Assembly: GCF_000384135.1 (NCBI RefSeq)
Contig: NZ_KB913028.1
Coordinates: 895,351 to 959,350, forward strand
DNA from: Succinispira mobilis DSM 6222
Lineage (GTDB): Bacteria > Bacillota > Negativicutes > Acidaminococcales > Succinispiraceae
Length of the DNA stretch: 64,000 nt
Direction: 5' to 3'
Both the position numbers and the translations under genes were made by a program. Position 1 is the stretch's first letter; every line of letters begins with the position of its first letter. The notes under the pieces were generated by a model. It was given only the letters and a program-made list of their open reading frames with translations, ran no database searches and was not told where the DNA came from. Positions 17,088 to 26,680 of this stretch are shown here, in pieces.

Positions 17088-17635
17088 AACAGAATAATAG
17101 TCAGATACTAATACAAAAGCTAGAGGCGTTATTATTTTCTTTTGCAAAACCTTTGGGAAGAGAAAGGTTAGTAGCAATTTTAAACTTGGAAAATGAAGCA
17201 GAATTGGAATATTTGGTACAATTACTCAATGAAAAATATCAACAAACGCAAAGCAGTTTACTCGTAATTGCTTGTGCTAATTGTTATCAACTTTGTGTAA
17301 AAGCCGATTTTCATGAATTGCTTAAAGGTTTGGTGCTGATACAGGAAGTTAAACTAAGCAACCCAGCCTTGGAAACGCTGGCGATTATTGCCTATAAACA
17401 GCCTGTTACAAAGGCTGAAATTGAGGATATTCGCGGTGTAAATGTAGATAAGGTATTGCAAACTTTGTTTGAATATGATTTGATAAAAGAAGCTGGCCGT
17501 AAACCTGTTATTGGTAGACCAATAATATATGAGACTGGTGAGCAATTTTTGGTTAAGTTTGGCTTAAATTCACTAGATGATTTACCCGAAATGCCAACGG
17601 AATTATTTAATAAATTAGCAATAAACAATGAGTAA
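17081..17635 (+). CDS. scpB: Segregation and condensation protein B
   Basis: The partner of ScpA in the SMC complex, made of two winged helices. The 184-residue protein has LIQKLEALLFSFAKPL at the start. The strongly conserved NPALETLAIIAYKQPVTKAEIEDIRGV lies near residue 94, and GRPIIYETGEQFL near 144. The ATG overlaps the end of scpA. A 52-base gap separates it from rluB. Confidence 0.97.
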   Translation: MLEQNNSQILIQKLEALLFSFAKPLGRERLVAILNLENEAELEYLVQLLNEKYQQTQSSLLVIACANCYQLCVKADFHELLKGLVLIQEVKLSNPALETLAIIAYKQPVTKAEIEDIRGVNVDKVLQTLFEYDLIKEAGRKPVIGRPIIYETGEQFLVKFGLNSLDDLPEMPTELFNKLAINNE

Positions 17636-17687
17636 GTATTTTGAAAAGTATTTGCGCAATTAAGAGAAAAAGAAGGTAAAGATAGTT

Positions 17688-18419
17688 ATGCAAGAAAGAT
17701 TACAAAAATTTCTGGCGCGTTCGGGAGTAGCCTCACGGCGTGAAGCAGAAAAAATGATGTTGGCGGGTAAAGTTAAGGTTAATGGACAAATTATAACAGA
17801 ACTTGGTTTTAAAATAGACCCCAAACAAGATAAAGTTTATATAGATAACCAGGCAATTAGACCTGAAAAACTAGTATATTTGTTATTTAACAAACCTAAG
17901 GGTGTCGTTACTACTTTGGTAGATCCTGAAGGCCGCAAAACTATAGCAGATTACTTAACTGGAATTAAAGAACGAGTTTATCCAGTAGGTCGCTTGGATT
18001 ACAATACAGAAGGCTTGTTATTGTTGACAAATGACGGAACTTTAGCACAAGGTTTGATGCATCCCAAACACCATGTTAATAAGACTTATTTAGTGACGGT
18101 TGTAGGTATCGCATTAGAAGAACAATTAGATAAATTGAGAATTGGCGTAGAACTGGAAGATGGCTTAACTGCACCAGCGATAGTCCAGTTGGTCGAATAT
18201 CAACATGAAAAAAACCTTACTGTGTTTACAATTACAATACATGAGGGTAAAAATCGTCAAGTTAGAAGAATGTGTGATTGTATTGGACATCCAGTGCGTC
18301 AGCTAACAAGAACTAAAATTGCGAATCTCAACTTAAGTGGTTTAGGACGGGGCAAATTCAGAATTTTAAATGAGCAAGAAGTGAAGGCTCTTTATAAGGC
18401 GGCAAAACTAGATGGTTGA
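17688..18419 (+). CDS. rluB: 23S rRNA pseudouridine synthase, RluB/RsuA family
   Basis: Isomerises a uridine in rRNA. The 243-residue protein has an N-terminal S4 RNA-binding domain (ERLQKFLARSGVASRREAEKMM). The catalytic domain carries its Asp in VGRLDYNTEGLLLLTNDG near residue 103, and the HEGKNRQVRRM motif is near 189. RluB (23S U2605) is the likely target from the scpB-rluB neighbourhood common in Firmicutes, but RsuA or RluF specificity cannot be excluded. It overlaps the next gene by 8 bases. Confidence 0.93.
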   Translation: MQERLQKFLARSGVASRREAEKMMLAGKVKVNGQIITELGFKIDPKQDKVYIDNQAIRPEKLVYLLFNKPKGVVTTLVDPEGRKTIADYLTGIKERVYPVGRLDYNTEGLLLLTNDGTLAQGLMHPKHHVNKTYLVTVVGIALEEQLDKLRIGVELEDGLTAPAIVQLVEYQHEKNLTVFTITIHEGKNRQVRRMCDCIGHPVRQLTRTKIANLNLSGLGRGKFRILNEQEVKALYKAAKLDG

Positions 18420-19644
18420 TGTAGTTATTATTGGAGCAGGTGCTGCGGGATTATTTGCGGCAGTAAGTGCAATAAATAAAGGTTATAAGGTGTTAGTTTT
18501 AGAAAAAATGGCATATGCTGGTAAAAAATTATTGATTACAGGCAAGGGTCGTTGTAATTTAACAAATATGTGTGAGTTTGATGAATTTTTGAAAAATATT
18601 GCGCACAATCCTAAATTTTTCATGAGTAGTTTTCGACGCTTTTCTAATTACGATCTATTAGAATGGTTTAATGCTCAGGGTTTAGAAACAAAGATTGAGC
18701 GTGGGTTAAGAGCGTTTCCAATTTCAGATAATGCTAGAGATGTGCGTGATACTTTAGTTAGTTATATAACTAAAAACAAGGGTGAAATTTTATATAATGC
18801 GGCAGTTAAACAATTGCTAATTGAAGATGGACAAGTTGTTGGAGTTAAACTATTTTCAGGAAAAGAATACTTTACAAATAATGTGATTGTTGCAACTGGT
18901 GGCAATAGTTATCAAACTACAGGTTCGGATGGCTATGGTTATAAGTTAGCTGCCCAAGTTGGACATAACATTGTACCAGCCTTGCCAGCTCTAGTGCCTT
19001 TAGAATGTGACTTGACATATATTAAGGAACTACAAGGTTTATCTTTGAAAAATGTTGCAGCAAAGTTGAAAGTTAATGGTAAAGTTGTAGCAGGTGAATT
19101 TGGCGAAATGTTATTTGCACATTTTGGCTTAACTGGACCGATGATTTTAACTTTAAGCGGTCTTGCTAGTAATTATTTACAAGATAAAAATAATGTTGTG
19201 GAAATTGTAATTGATTTAAAACCTGCATTAGATTTGCAAACACTTGAAAATAGAATTCAGCGGGAATTAAAGGAAAATAGTAAGAAACAAATGGCTAGTA
19301 TTCTGCGCAGTTTAATGCCGGCAAGTTTGATACCAGTGGTGTTAGATGTGGCCTTTGTTACTGGCGATACGGTTGCAAGTCAACTGCCTAAAGCAGCTCG
19401 ACAAAGACTGATTGAGACAATCAAGGGTTTGAGTTTTAATGTTACGGGCACAAGACCATTTGCAGAGGCTATTGTCACTGCTGGAGGAGTATCAACTAAA
19501 GAAATTAACCCTAAAAGTATGCAGTCAAAATTAATTAAAGGTTTATATTTTGCGGGTGAAGTAATTGATTTAGATGCTTATACAGGGGGATTTAATCTGC
19601 AAATTGCCTTTTCTACCGGTTATGTGGCGGGATTATTAGAATAG
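18412..19644 (+). CDS. BaiN/HI0933-family flavoprotein (NAD(P)/FAD-dependent oxidoreductase)
   Basis: A 410-residue flavoprotein. FAD is bound by VIIGAGAAGLFAAVSA near residue 4, followed by the family marker GKKLLITGKGRCNLTN near 36. VIVATGGNSYQTTGSDGYGY is near 157, then the C-terminal GLYFAGEVIDLDAYTGGFNLQIAFSTG (in pieces). The family reaction is unknown in most bacteria; BaiN of gut clostridia takes part in bile acid dehydroxylation. It overlaps rluB and precedes cmk, an order common in Firmicutes, so a general housekeeping role is more likely than a bile acid role. Confidence 0.88.
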   Translation: MVDVVIIGAGAAGLFAAVSAINKGYKVLVLEKMAYAGKKLLITGKGRCNLTNMCEFDEFLKNIAHNPKFFMSSFRRFSNYDLLEWFNAQGLETKIERGLRAFPISDNARDVRDTLVSYITKNKGEILYNAAVKQLLIEDGQVVGVKLFSGKEYFTNNVIVATGGNSYQTTGSDGYGYKLAAQVGHNIVPALPALVPLECDLTYIKELQGLSLKNVAAKLKVNGKVVAGEFGEMLFAHFGLTGPMILTLSGLASNYLQDKNNVVEIVIDLKPALDLQTLENRIQRELKENSKKQMASILRSLMPASLIPVVLDVAFVTGDTVASQLPKAARQRLIETIKGLSFNVTGTRPFAEAIVTAGGVSTKEINPKSMQSKLIKGLYFAGEVIDLDAYTGGFNLQIAFSTGYVAGLLE

Positions 19645-19684
19645 GTTTGTAGTTAATTTTAAATGTTAGTGAGGTCTCGGATTA

Positions 19685-20362
19685 ATGCAAGAAAAATTTA
19701 TTGTTGCCATTGATGGACCTGCAGGTGCAGGAAAAAGTACAGTAGCAAAGATATTGGCAGAGAAATTGTCTTATATTTATATTGATACTGGTGCTATGTA
19801 CAGGGCAATTGCTTGGAAATGTTTGCAAGTTAGTGAAAAACCTACCCAAGAAACAATCGAAGAGCTTGTCCAAAATACATGTGTGAAATTTGTACCTAAT
19901 AAAAACGGAACTAGTGTTTACGTAGATGATATTGATGTTACTGAAGCAATTCGGACACCAGAAGTAAGCGCTAATGTTAGTGCTATTGCCCAAAATGAAA
20001 TGGTTAGAAAAGTTTTGACGGCAATGCAACAAGAGATGGGTAAATCTGGTGGAGTAGTTATGGATGGACGTGATATCGGCACGTGTGTTTTCCCGGAAGC
20101 TAAATATAAAATTTATTTAACCGCAACTGTTCAGGAACGGGCAGAAAGACGGTACAAAGAGTTGATTGCCAAAGGTTATAATTGTGAACTTGCAAAATTG
20201 CAGGAAGAAATTGCCGCGAGAGATCATTCGGATATGACGCGAGCAATTTCTCCTTTAACTAAAGCCCTAGATGCCATTGAAATTGATTCGTCTACTTTGA
20301 CTATTCAAGAAACTGTTGATTTGCTCTACGGGATTTGCGTAGGGGGGAATGATGTTGTATAG
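19685..20362 (+). CDS. cmk: Cytidylate kinase
   Basis: Phosphorylates CMP and dCMP with ATP. The 225-residue protein has the P-loop IDGPAGAGKSTVAK near residue 9 and DTGAMYRAIAW near 33. MDGRDIGTCVFPEA near 121 and RDHSDMTRAISPL near 178 follow. It overlaps plsC by 14 bases. The cmk-plsC-ispH series here is a known Firmicutes arrangement in which ribosomal protein S1 is often fused to or beside ispH; S1 is missing here. Confidence 0.97.
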   Translation: MQEKFIVAIDGPAGAGKSTVAKILAEKLSYIYIDTGAMYRAIAWKCLQVSEKPTQETIEELVQNTCVKFVPNKNGTSVYVDDIDVTEAIRTPEVSANVSAIAQNEMVRKVLTAMQQEMGKSGGVVMDGRDIGTCVFPEAKYKIYLTATVQERAERRYKELIAKGYNCELAKLQEEIAARDHSDMTRAISPLTKALDAIEIDSSTLTIQETVDLLYGICVGGNDVV

Positions 20363-20942
20363 ATTAGTTAAATCAATTTTGGCCCCTTTAATGCAAATTT
20401 GGCTAAGGATAGATGTAATTGGTTTAGAAAATATCCCCAATACTGGAAGCGTAGTTTTAGCTAGCAATCATGTTAGTTTGCTTGATCCACCCTTGATAGG
20501 TTCTTTAGTAGATAGAAAAGTCCATTTTATGGCTAAAGATGAATTGTTTAAAAACTGTATAACTAATTATGTTTTTACCAAATTGGGAGCTTTTCCTGTA
20601 AAACGAGGTTGCGCAGATCGCAATGCTATTAAGAAAGCTTTGGATATTTTGGCAGAAAATAAGATTTTAGCAATATTTCCAGAGGGTACAAGGAGTAAAA
20701 ATGGTAGTTTATCTCCCTTAGAGGCAGGTGCAATGATGATTGCTGTAAAATCTAAAAGCACGGTTGTGCCAGTGGCGATAAAAGGGCCAGAAAAACTTTC
20801 TTTTACAAATCTTTTTCCCAAGGTTAAGATTATCTTTGGGAAACCACTTATGATAAATACGGAAGATAACTGTAAAGAGCGAATGACGGAATTGACTAAA
20901 TGTTTGAGTGAAAGCATTAGTGAGCAATTGAAAAAAATGTAG
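20349..20942 (+). CDS. plsC: 1-acyl-sn-glycerol-3-phosphate acyltransferase
   Basis: Adds the second acyl chain to lysophosphatidic acid in the inner membrane. The 197-residue protein has the acyltransferase motif NHVSLLD (H-X4-D) near residue 39 and GAFPVKRG near 79. FPEGTRSKNGSL near 115 and VVPVAIKGPEK near 138 follow. Two ATG codons in a row (20349 and 20352) could each start it. It acts with plsY at 26.1 kb in phospholipid synthesis. Confidence 0.93.
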   Translation: MMLYRLVKSILAPLMQIWLRIDVIGLENIPNTGSVVLASNHVSLLDPPLIGSLVDRKVHFMAKDELFKNCITNYVFTKLGAFPVKRGCADRNAIKKALDILAENKILAIFPEGTRSKNGSLSPLEAGAMMIAVKSKSTVVPVAIKGPEKLSFTNLFPKVKIIFGKPLMINTEDNCKERMTELTKCLSESISEQLKKM

Positions 20943-20963
20943 GTTTTGAATGAGGTGAGTTTT

Positions 20964-21800
20964 ATGCAGATAATTTTGGCAGAAGAATATGGTTTTTGTT
21001 ATGGAGTGAGACGTGCTGTGGCAATAGCTGAAAAAGCTAGTGAGCTAGAAGGTGTTGTTAATACCTTGGGTAGTTTAATTCATAATCCTCAAGTTGTGGC
21101 TGCTTTGCAAGAACAAGGTATTGGCAAAATTGAATCAATAACGGATGTACCAGAAAATTCTACCTTAATTATTCGCTCTCATGGTACTACACCGCTCGTA
21201 CATGCTTTTGCTACAGAAAAAAAATGTACCTTACTTGATGCTACCTGTCCTAATGTAAAAAAAGCACAATTGGTAGCACAAGATTTTCAAAAACAAGGCT
21301 ATCAAGTTTTGATTATCGGTGAAAAAAAGCACCCAGAAGTGCAAAGTATCGCCAGTTGGTCGGAAAAATCAATTATAATAGAAGAGTTTTCAGAAATAGC
21401 TAGTTTAGATAGAGAATTGACTTATGGTGTTTTATGTCAAACAACATTTGAACAGGAAAAATTTAAAGAATTTTTAAATTTAATGGAGAAAGAAAAAATT
21501 TCTTATTTGGTTAAACCAACTATTTGCTTAGCCACTAAAAGGCGCCAAGACGCAGCAATTAAATTGGCAAAAACAGTTGATGCTATGTTGGTAATTGGTG
21601 GCTTGAATAGTGCGAATACAAGACATTTATATGAGATTGTTAAAGGATTGGTACCAGCTTGGCATATTGAGGATATTGCGGAAATTGTACCAGAGATGTT
21701 TGAAGAGATAGAGGTGTTAGGCATAACGGCAGGGGCTTCTACGCCTAATTGGTATATAGATAAAATTATTGCAAAAATAAAGGAATTTAAAGGATTATAA
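20964..21800 (+). CDS. ispH: 4-hydroxy-3-methylbut-2-enyl diphosphate reductase
   Basis: The last enzyme of the MEP isoprenoid route; it makes IPP and DMAPP with an iron-sulfur cluster. The three cluster cysteines are visible: GFCYGVRRA (Cys12), DATCPNVKKAQ near residue 97, and TICLATKRRQ near 187. The SANTRHL motif follows. The ATG at 20964 is chosen because GAGGTG lies 6 bases before it; a TTG at 20946 would add six residues. A plain 278-residue IspH, with no fused S1 domains. Confidence 0.95.
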   Translation: MQIILAEEYGFCYGVRRAVAIAEKASELEGVVNTLGSLIHNPQVVAALQEQGIGKIESITDVPENSTLIIRSHGTTPLVHAFATEKKCTLLDATCPNVKKAQLVAQDFQKQGYQVLIIGEKKHPEVQSIASWSEKSIIIEEFSEIASLDRELTYGVLCQTTFEQEKFKEFLNLMEKEKISYLVKPTICLATKRRQDAAIKLAKTVDAMLVIGGLNSANTRHLYEIVKGLVPAWHIEDIAEIVPEMFEEIEVLGITAGASTPNWYIDKIIAKIKEFKGL

Positions 21801-21804
21801 AATA

Positions 21805-22881
21805 ATGTTGCGTGAATCAAGAAAACTACAACATATTCAACAAGCTTTGAAATTACAGTCGGAAGAGATTGCTTGTAGCCTATTATCTGAAATTAAATTA
21901 ATTCATAACTGTTTGCCAGAACTAGATTTAGCAGATGTAGTTTTGGCAACTAGATTTTTAAACAAGAAAATAGCTTATCCTGTAGTAATAAATGCTTTAA
22001 CGGGTGGTTCACAGGATGTAGTTGAATATAATAGAAAGTTGGCCATAATTGCGGAACAACTTCAAATTCCAATTGCTGTGGGTTCGCAATTTTCGGCAAT
22101 TGAAAATATAGCAATGCGTAAAAGTTTTGCCATAGTGCGGGAGTTGAATCCAAACGGAATTGTCATTGCTAATATCGGAGCACATGCAAATTTAAAACAA
22201 GCTGAAGAAGTAGTAGCAATGATAAATGCAGATGCCTTGCAAATTCACTTAAATCCTGCACAGGAATTGATTATGCAAGAAGGTGATCGAAGTTTTCGTG
22301 GCTATTTGAGAAATATTGAAACTATTGTAGGCAGTTTAAAAGTTCCTGTTATTGTAAAAGAAACAGGGTGCGGAATTTATGCAGAACAATTGTCACAACT
22401 TTTAACAATTGGTGTTGAATATTTTGATGTTGGTGGTTGTGGAGGTACTAATTTTCTGGCAATAGAGGCTGGACGTCGTAACGTACAACTGGAAAAAGAA
22501 TTATTGACTTGGGGAATTCCCACTGCGGTAAGTCTTGCGCAGGCCAGTACAATGCTTGCTTCTAGGCAAGTTTTGATTGCTACTGGTGGAATAAAAACAA
22601 GTATGGACATTGTGCGCTGCTTAGCAATGGGAGCGGATTTGACAGGTATGGCAATGTATTTTTTAAATAGTATTGTCCAAAATAAAGATATCGAAGATGT
22701 GCTTACTGAATTTAGGCAGTTAATGGAAGAAGTAAGAACAATAATGCTGTTAACTGGAGCAAAAACATCGCTAGAGTTGCGTTGCAAGCAACTTCATATC
22801 AGTGGTGATTTGCGTGCATGGTTGCAGACGACTAATATTGATTTAGCTAAATTTACACAACAAAGAAGGTGTGGACAATAG
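21805..22881 (+). CDS. fni: Type 2 isopentenyl-diphosphate delta-isomerase
   Basis: Interconverts IPP and DMAPP with FMN and NADPH. The 358-residue protein has NALTGGSQ near residue 64, VGSQFSAIEN near 93 and ANIGAH near 126. LQIHLNPAQELIMQEGDRSF is near 150, then VIVKETGCGIY, FDVGGCGGTNF and IATGGIKTSMDI for the flavin phosphate. It lies 4 bases after ispH, so the two act on the same products. It overlaps the next gene by 13 bases. Confidence 0.93.
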   Translation: MLRESRKLQHIQQALKLQSEEIACSLLSEIKLIHNCLPELDLADVVLATRFLNKKIAYPVVINALTGGSQDVVEYNRKLAIIAEQLQIPIAVGSQFSAIENIAMRKSFAIVRELNPNGIVIANIGAHANLKQAEEVVAMINADALQIHLNPAQELIMQEGDRSFRGYLRNIETIVGSLKVPVIVKETGCGIYAEQLSQLLTIGVEYFDVGGCGGTNFLAIEAGRRNVQLEKELLTWGIPTAVSLAQASTMLASRQVLIATGGIKTSMDIVRCLAMGADLTGMAMYFLNSIVQNKDIEDVLTEFRQLMEEVRTIMLLTGAKTSLELRCKQLHISGDLRAWLQTTNIDLAKFTQQRRCGQ

Positions 22882-24182
22882 AAATAAAAATAACTAACAT
22901 AAAAAAAAATACACCGGCTGCTTATTCAGATATTAGTGCAGGTGATATATTAGTTAGTGTAAATGGAGTAGCTAATTATTCAGATATAATTCAGCTAAGA
23001 AATGCTTTTACAGAAGAAAAATTAGAACTGGAGTTTATCCCAGCTAAAAATAATAAAGTAAAAAGAATAATTATTGAAAAAGAAATTGATGAAGATTTGG
23101 GCTTAGAATTTGAGAGCGCAGTTTTTGATGGAGTACGAGAATGTCACAATAATTGCGAATTTTGCTTTGTAAGACAAATGCCAGCAGGAATGCGTGAAAG
23201 TTTATATGTTAAAGATGATGATTACCGGTTATCTTTTTTATACGGTAATTTTGTCACCTTATCTAATTTAACTGAGTTAGATAAACAACGCATCGTTGGG
23301 GAGCATTTAAGTCCTTTGTATATTTCCGTTCATGCTACAGCGGGCGAAGTTCGCAAACAAATGATGCATAATAAATATGCTGACCAGATCTTGGCACAGT
23401 TAGCATATCTAAAGGAACATGCGATTCAATTTCACACTCAAATTGTGCTTTGTCCAGGGAAAAATGATGGTGCTGTATTGGAAAAAACATTAGCTGAATT
23501 AATTTCTTTAGCGCCTGCAACTTTGTCAGTTGCAATAGTTCCTGTAGGTTTGACTAAATATCGCGATAATTTGCCAGACCTTAGACAATTTACAGCTATA
23601 GAATGTAAAGCGGTAATAAAAGCGGTTGAGAATTTCCAAAAAAAATGCATTGAAAAATTTGGACGTAGTTTTGTTTATTTAGCAGATGAATTTTACATTA
23701 ATGCCGCTTGGTCAATTCCAAAAGCAGAAAATTATGATGGGTTTCCCCAATTAGAAAATGGTATTGGTTTGACAAGATGCTTTTTGGATAGTTGGCAGCA
23801 AGAACAAGCTGCAAGTGATAAATTACAAAACTATCTCTTAATTACAGGAAAATCAGCTTATAAAGTTATAAATCCCTTAATTAAATTTTTTAACCAAGAA
23901 CATAATACTGAAAACATTGTCTATGCTCAAAATAATAATTTTTTTGGCGATGACATAACTGTAACAGGTTTGCTTACGGCACAAGATTTATCGTTAGCTG
24001 TGCAAAGTCATAGTGATTATGACAATATAATTATTCCCGCGGTTACATTAAGAAAAGGGGAAGATGTGTTCTTGGATAATGTTACTTTGAAAGACTTTAG
24101 AAAAAAATTCCCAGAAAAGAATATATATATACTAGAAACTGGTGCGCAGTTAAAAGAATTGTTGTGTAAGGGAGTGAATTAA
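22869..24182 (+). CDS. DUF512 family PDZ/radical SAM protein
   Basis: A 437-residue protein. It has an N-terminal PDZ-like part (AAYSDISAGDILVSVNGV), a radical SAM-like core with Cys92, Cys96 and Cys99 (ECHNNCEFCFV), and a C-terminal DUF512 region. The C-x3-C-x2-C spacing matches radical SAM enzymes. Its substrate and reaction are unknown to me. It is commonly next to der (EngA) in Firmicutes, as here, which hints at a link with ribosome or RNA modification. The start is a GTG (22869) inside the end of fni with a weak AAGAAG site. Confidence 0.88.
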   Translation: MWTIEIKITNIKKNTPAAYSDISAGDILVSVNGVANYSDIIQLRNAFTEEKLELEFIPAKNNKVKRIIIEKEIDEDLGLEFESAVFDGVRECHNNCEFCFVRQMPAGMRESLYVKDDDYRLSFLYGNFVTLSNLTELDKQRIVGEHLSPLYISVHATAGEVRKQMMHNKYADQILAQLAYLKEHAIQFHTQIVLCPGKNDGAVLEKTLAELISLAPATLSVAIVPVGLTKYRDNLPDLRQFTAIECKAVIKAVENFQKKCIEKFGRSFVYLADEFYINAAWSIPKAENYDGFPQLENGIGLTRCFLDSWQQEQAASDKLQNYLLITGKSAYKVINPLIKFFNQEHNTENIVYAQNNNFFGDDITVTGLLTAQDLSLAVQSHSDYDNIIIPAVTLRKGEDVFLDNVTLKDFRKKFPEKNIYILETGAQLKELLCKGVN

Positions 24183-24183
24183 G

Positions 24184-24693
24184 ATGTTACAAGTATATAC
24201 TGGTGATGGTAAGGGGAAGACTACTGCCGCATTGGGCTTGTGCTTACGCGCTGTTGGACATAATTTTAAAGTTGCAGTAGTACAATTTCTAAAAGATGAT
24301 CCTGAATATGGAGAGTTTAAAGCTAAAGAATTGTTGCCGAATTTTGAATTGTATCAAGTAGGCAGAAATGATTTTGTGAATTTTAAAAATCCCGATCAAA
24401 TTGATTTAGATTTGGCAGATAAGGGATGGGAAAAAGCAAAAAAGATGCTTTTATCAGGGGAATATGATATTATTGTCCTAGATGAATTTACCTTGGTTTT
24501 GAAATACAACTTAATTGAAACGACAGCATTTTATCAATTACTAGATAAATTTTCTGGTAAAACCGAGATTGTTGTAACAGGTAGATATGCACCAGTAGAA
24601 TTAATTGAACGTGCTGATTTAGTAACAGAAATGACAAATATTAAGCATTATTTTGATAGCGGTGTAGAATCGCGGATAGGTATTGACCACTAA
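24184..24693 (+). CDS. CobO/CobA-type ATP:corrinoid adenosyltransferase family protein
   Basis: A 169-residue P-loop protein with VYTGDGKGKTTAALGLCLRA at residues 4-23 and VVQFLKDD near 38. DIIVLDEFTLVLKYNL near 96 and VVTGRYAP near 131 follow. This is the CobO/BtuR fold, which transfers the adenosyl group of ATP to cob(I)alamin-type corrinoids. No other cobalamin gene is near. It lies between the DUF512 gene and der, where such a gene is also seen in other Firmicutes, so it may have a local role instead. The enzyme assignment comes from the family alone. Confidence 0.8.
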   Translation: MLQVYTGDGKGKTTAALGLCLRAVGHNFKVAVVQFLKDDPEYGEFKAKELLPNFELYQVGRNDFVNFKNPDQIDLDLADKGWEKAKKMLLSGEYDIIVLDEFTLVLKYNLIETTAFYQLLDKFSGKTEIVVTGRYAPVELIERADLVTEMTNIKHYFDSGVESRIGIDH

Positions 24694-24725
24694 AATGTTG
24701 TCAATATGAGGAGGAGTTTTAAAAT

Positions 24726-26054
24726 ATGAGTAAACCCATTGTAGCTTTTGTAGGTAGACCGAATGTTGGCAAGTCCACTTTGTTTAATGCGATAGCTAAT
24801 AAACAAATATCAATTGTTGAAGATACTCCAGGTGTAACTCGTGATAGATTATATGCTACTGCTGAGTGGCTAAATCAGGAATTCATGATGATTGATACAG
24901 GAGGCATTGAAACTAGTAGCCAAGATCAATTTATTATTTCAATTCGGGAGCAAGCGCAAATTGCTATGCAAGAAGCAGATGTAATTGTATTTGTGGTAGA
25001 TGCACGTACGGGCATGACTAGTGATGATGAAGATATTGCTAAGATTTTACGGCAAACTAAAAAGCCTGTAGTATTGGCTGTTAATAAAGTTGATTCGCCT
25101 AAACAAGAGATGGAAATGTATGAATTCTACAATTTAGGCTTAGGTGATGTAATGCCGATTTCGGCAAGTAATCGTTATAATTTAGGGGATTTATTAGATG
25201 CAGTAGTAGATGGATTTCCTAAGCTAGATACAGATGCTAGCGGTGATGAAGAAGATGAAATCAAGGTGGCTTTAATTGGTCGTCCGAATGTAGGCAAATC
25301 TTCTGTTTTTAATGCTGTAATTGGCAAACAACGCTCGATTGTTAGTGACGTAGCGGGTACAACTCGCGATGCGATTGATACTAAAATTGAACGCGAAGGT
25401 GTGAACTATGTATTTATTGATACGGCTGGTATGAGACGTAAAGCTCGTGTCGATGAGCCAGTGGAAAAATATAGTGTAATTCGCTCTTTGCGAGCCATAG
25501 ATCGTAGTGATGTAGTGTTGATGGTTTTAGATGCTAGTGAAGGTATTTTAGAGCAAGATAAGAAAATTGCGGGCTATGCACATGAAGCTGGTAAAGCTAC
25601 GGTATTTGTTGTTAATAAATGGGATTTATATGAAAAAGATAATACCTCTACGCTGCGTTTTACTGAGGAAATTAGAAATGAGTTTGCTTTCTTGCAATAT
25701 GCGCCTGTGGTTTTTGTTTCAGCTTTAACTAAACAAAGAATTCATCGATTACCAGAAGTAATTCACTATGTAGCTGAACAGCATGCAATGCGTGTGGCAA
25801 CTGGGGTACTAAATCAAGTAATACAAGAAGCTATATCAATTAATCCGCCACCAAGCGATAAGGGCGTTAAACTTAAAATTTTATATGTAACTCAAGTTAA
25901 AACTAAACCACCTACATTTGTCTTTTTTGTTAATCAACCAAATCTCATGCATTTTTCTTATCAACGATATATGGAGAATAAGCTGCGGGATGCCTTTGGT
26001 TTTGAAGGCACGCCTTTACATATTATTGTTAGAGGCAAAGAATCTGAGGAGTAG
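24726..26054 (+). CDS. der: Ribosome biogenesis GTPase Der (EngA)
   Basis: An essential GTPase needed for 50S subunit assembly. The 442-residue protein has two GTPase domains in tandem. The first has GRPNVGKSTLFN near residue 10, DTGG and NKVD. The second has GRPNVGKSSVFN near 185, DTAGMRRKARV and NKWD. A C-terminal KH-like domain follows. AGGAGGAG precedes the ATG. All G motifs are intact. Confidence 0.98.
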   Translation: MSKPIVAFVGRPNVGKSTLFNAIANKQISIVEDTPGVTRDRLYATAEWLNQEFMMIDTGGIETSSQDQFIISIREQAQIAMQEADVIVFVVDARTGMTSDDEDIAKILRQTKKPVVLAVNKVDSPKQEMEMYEFYNLGLGDVMPISASNRYNLGDLLDAVVDGFPKLDTDASGDEEDEIKVALIGRPNVGKSSVFNAVIGKQRSIVSDVAGTTRDAIDTKIEREGVNYVFIDTAGMRRKARVDEPVEKYSVIRSLRAIDRSDVVLMVLDASEGILEQDKKIAGYAHEAGKATVFVVNKWDLYEKDNTSTLRFTEEIRNEFAFLQYAPVVFVSALTKQRIHRLPEVIHYVAEQHAMRVATGVLNQVIQEAISINPPPSDKGVKLKILYVTQVKTKPPTFVFFVNQPNLMHFSYQRYMENKLRDAFGFEGTPLHIIVRGKESEE

Positions 26055-26060
26055 GTGTTT

Positions 26061-26669
26061 ATGGATTATATAATAGCAGCAGTGCTGGCCTATTTTTTAG
26101 GTTCTTTTCCTACGGGTTTTTTGACAGGTAAATGGTTGTGTGGTATTGATATTCGTCAATATGGAAGTAAAAATATTGGGACAACTAATATGTTTCGTAC
26201 GCTAGGCGTATATCCAGCTAGTATTGTTTTGATAGTTGATATTTTGAAAGGTGTACTTTCGGTAGCATTTGCTATGTACTTGACACCGAATATTGGAGTA
26301 CATTTATTAGCCGCGGCCTTAGCAATAATTGGGCATAATTATTCTTGTTGGCTAGGTTTCAAAGGTGGGCGAGGAGTGGCAACCTCTTTGGGGATTTTAT
26401 TAACCTTAATGCCGCTTACTTCTTTGTTGGTATTTGCTGTTTGGGCACTAATTGTGTTTATTACTCGCTATGTTTCTTTGGGATCTATTATCGGAGCAGC
26501 ATTAACACCAATATTAGCTTACTACTTTGAATATGATTTAAAAATTCAGTTGTTTTCGGGATTTATGGCTTTGTTAGTAATTGTAGGACATAAGGATAAT
26601 ATAAAACGCCTGCTTACAGGGACTGAAAATAAGATTAAATCTGGAAATATGAATAATATTAAGAAATAG
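26061..26669 (+). CDS. plsY: Glycerol-3-phosphate acyltransferase PlsY
   Basis: Transfers the acyl group of acyl-phosphate to glycerol-3-phosphate in the inner membrane. It has five hydrophobic segments and the three PlsY motifs: GSFPTGFLTGKW near residue 14, GSKNIGTTNMFRTLG near 36, and the LGFKGGRGVATSLGI loop near 101. The ATG at 26061 has the GAGGAG of the der end 9 bases upstream and is preferred to the GTG at 26055. It is followed by gpsA, whose product supplies glycerol-3-phosphate. Confidence 0.95.
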   Translation: MDYIIAAVLAYFLGSFPTGFLTGKWLCGIDIRQYGSKNIGTTNMFRTLGVYPASIVLIVDILKGVLSVAFAMYLTPNIGVHLLAAALAIIGHNYSCWLGFKGGRGVATSLGILLTLMPLTSLLVFAVWALIVFITRYVSLGSIIGAALTPILAYYFEYDLKIQLFSGFMALLVIVGHKDNIKRLLTGTENKIKSGNMNNIKK

Positions 26670-26680
26670 AAGGTGAACTA

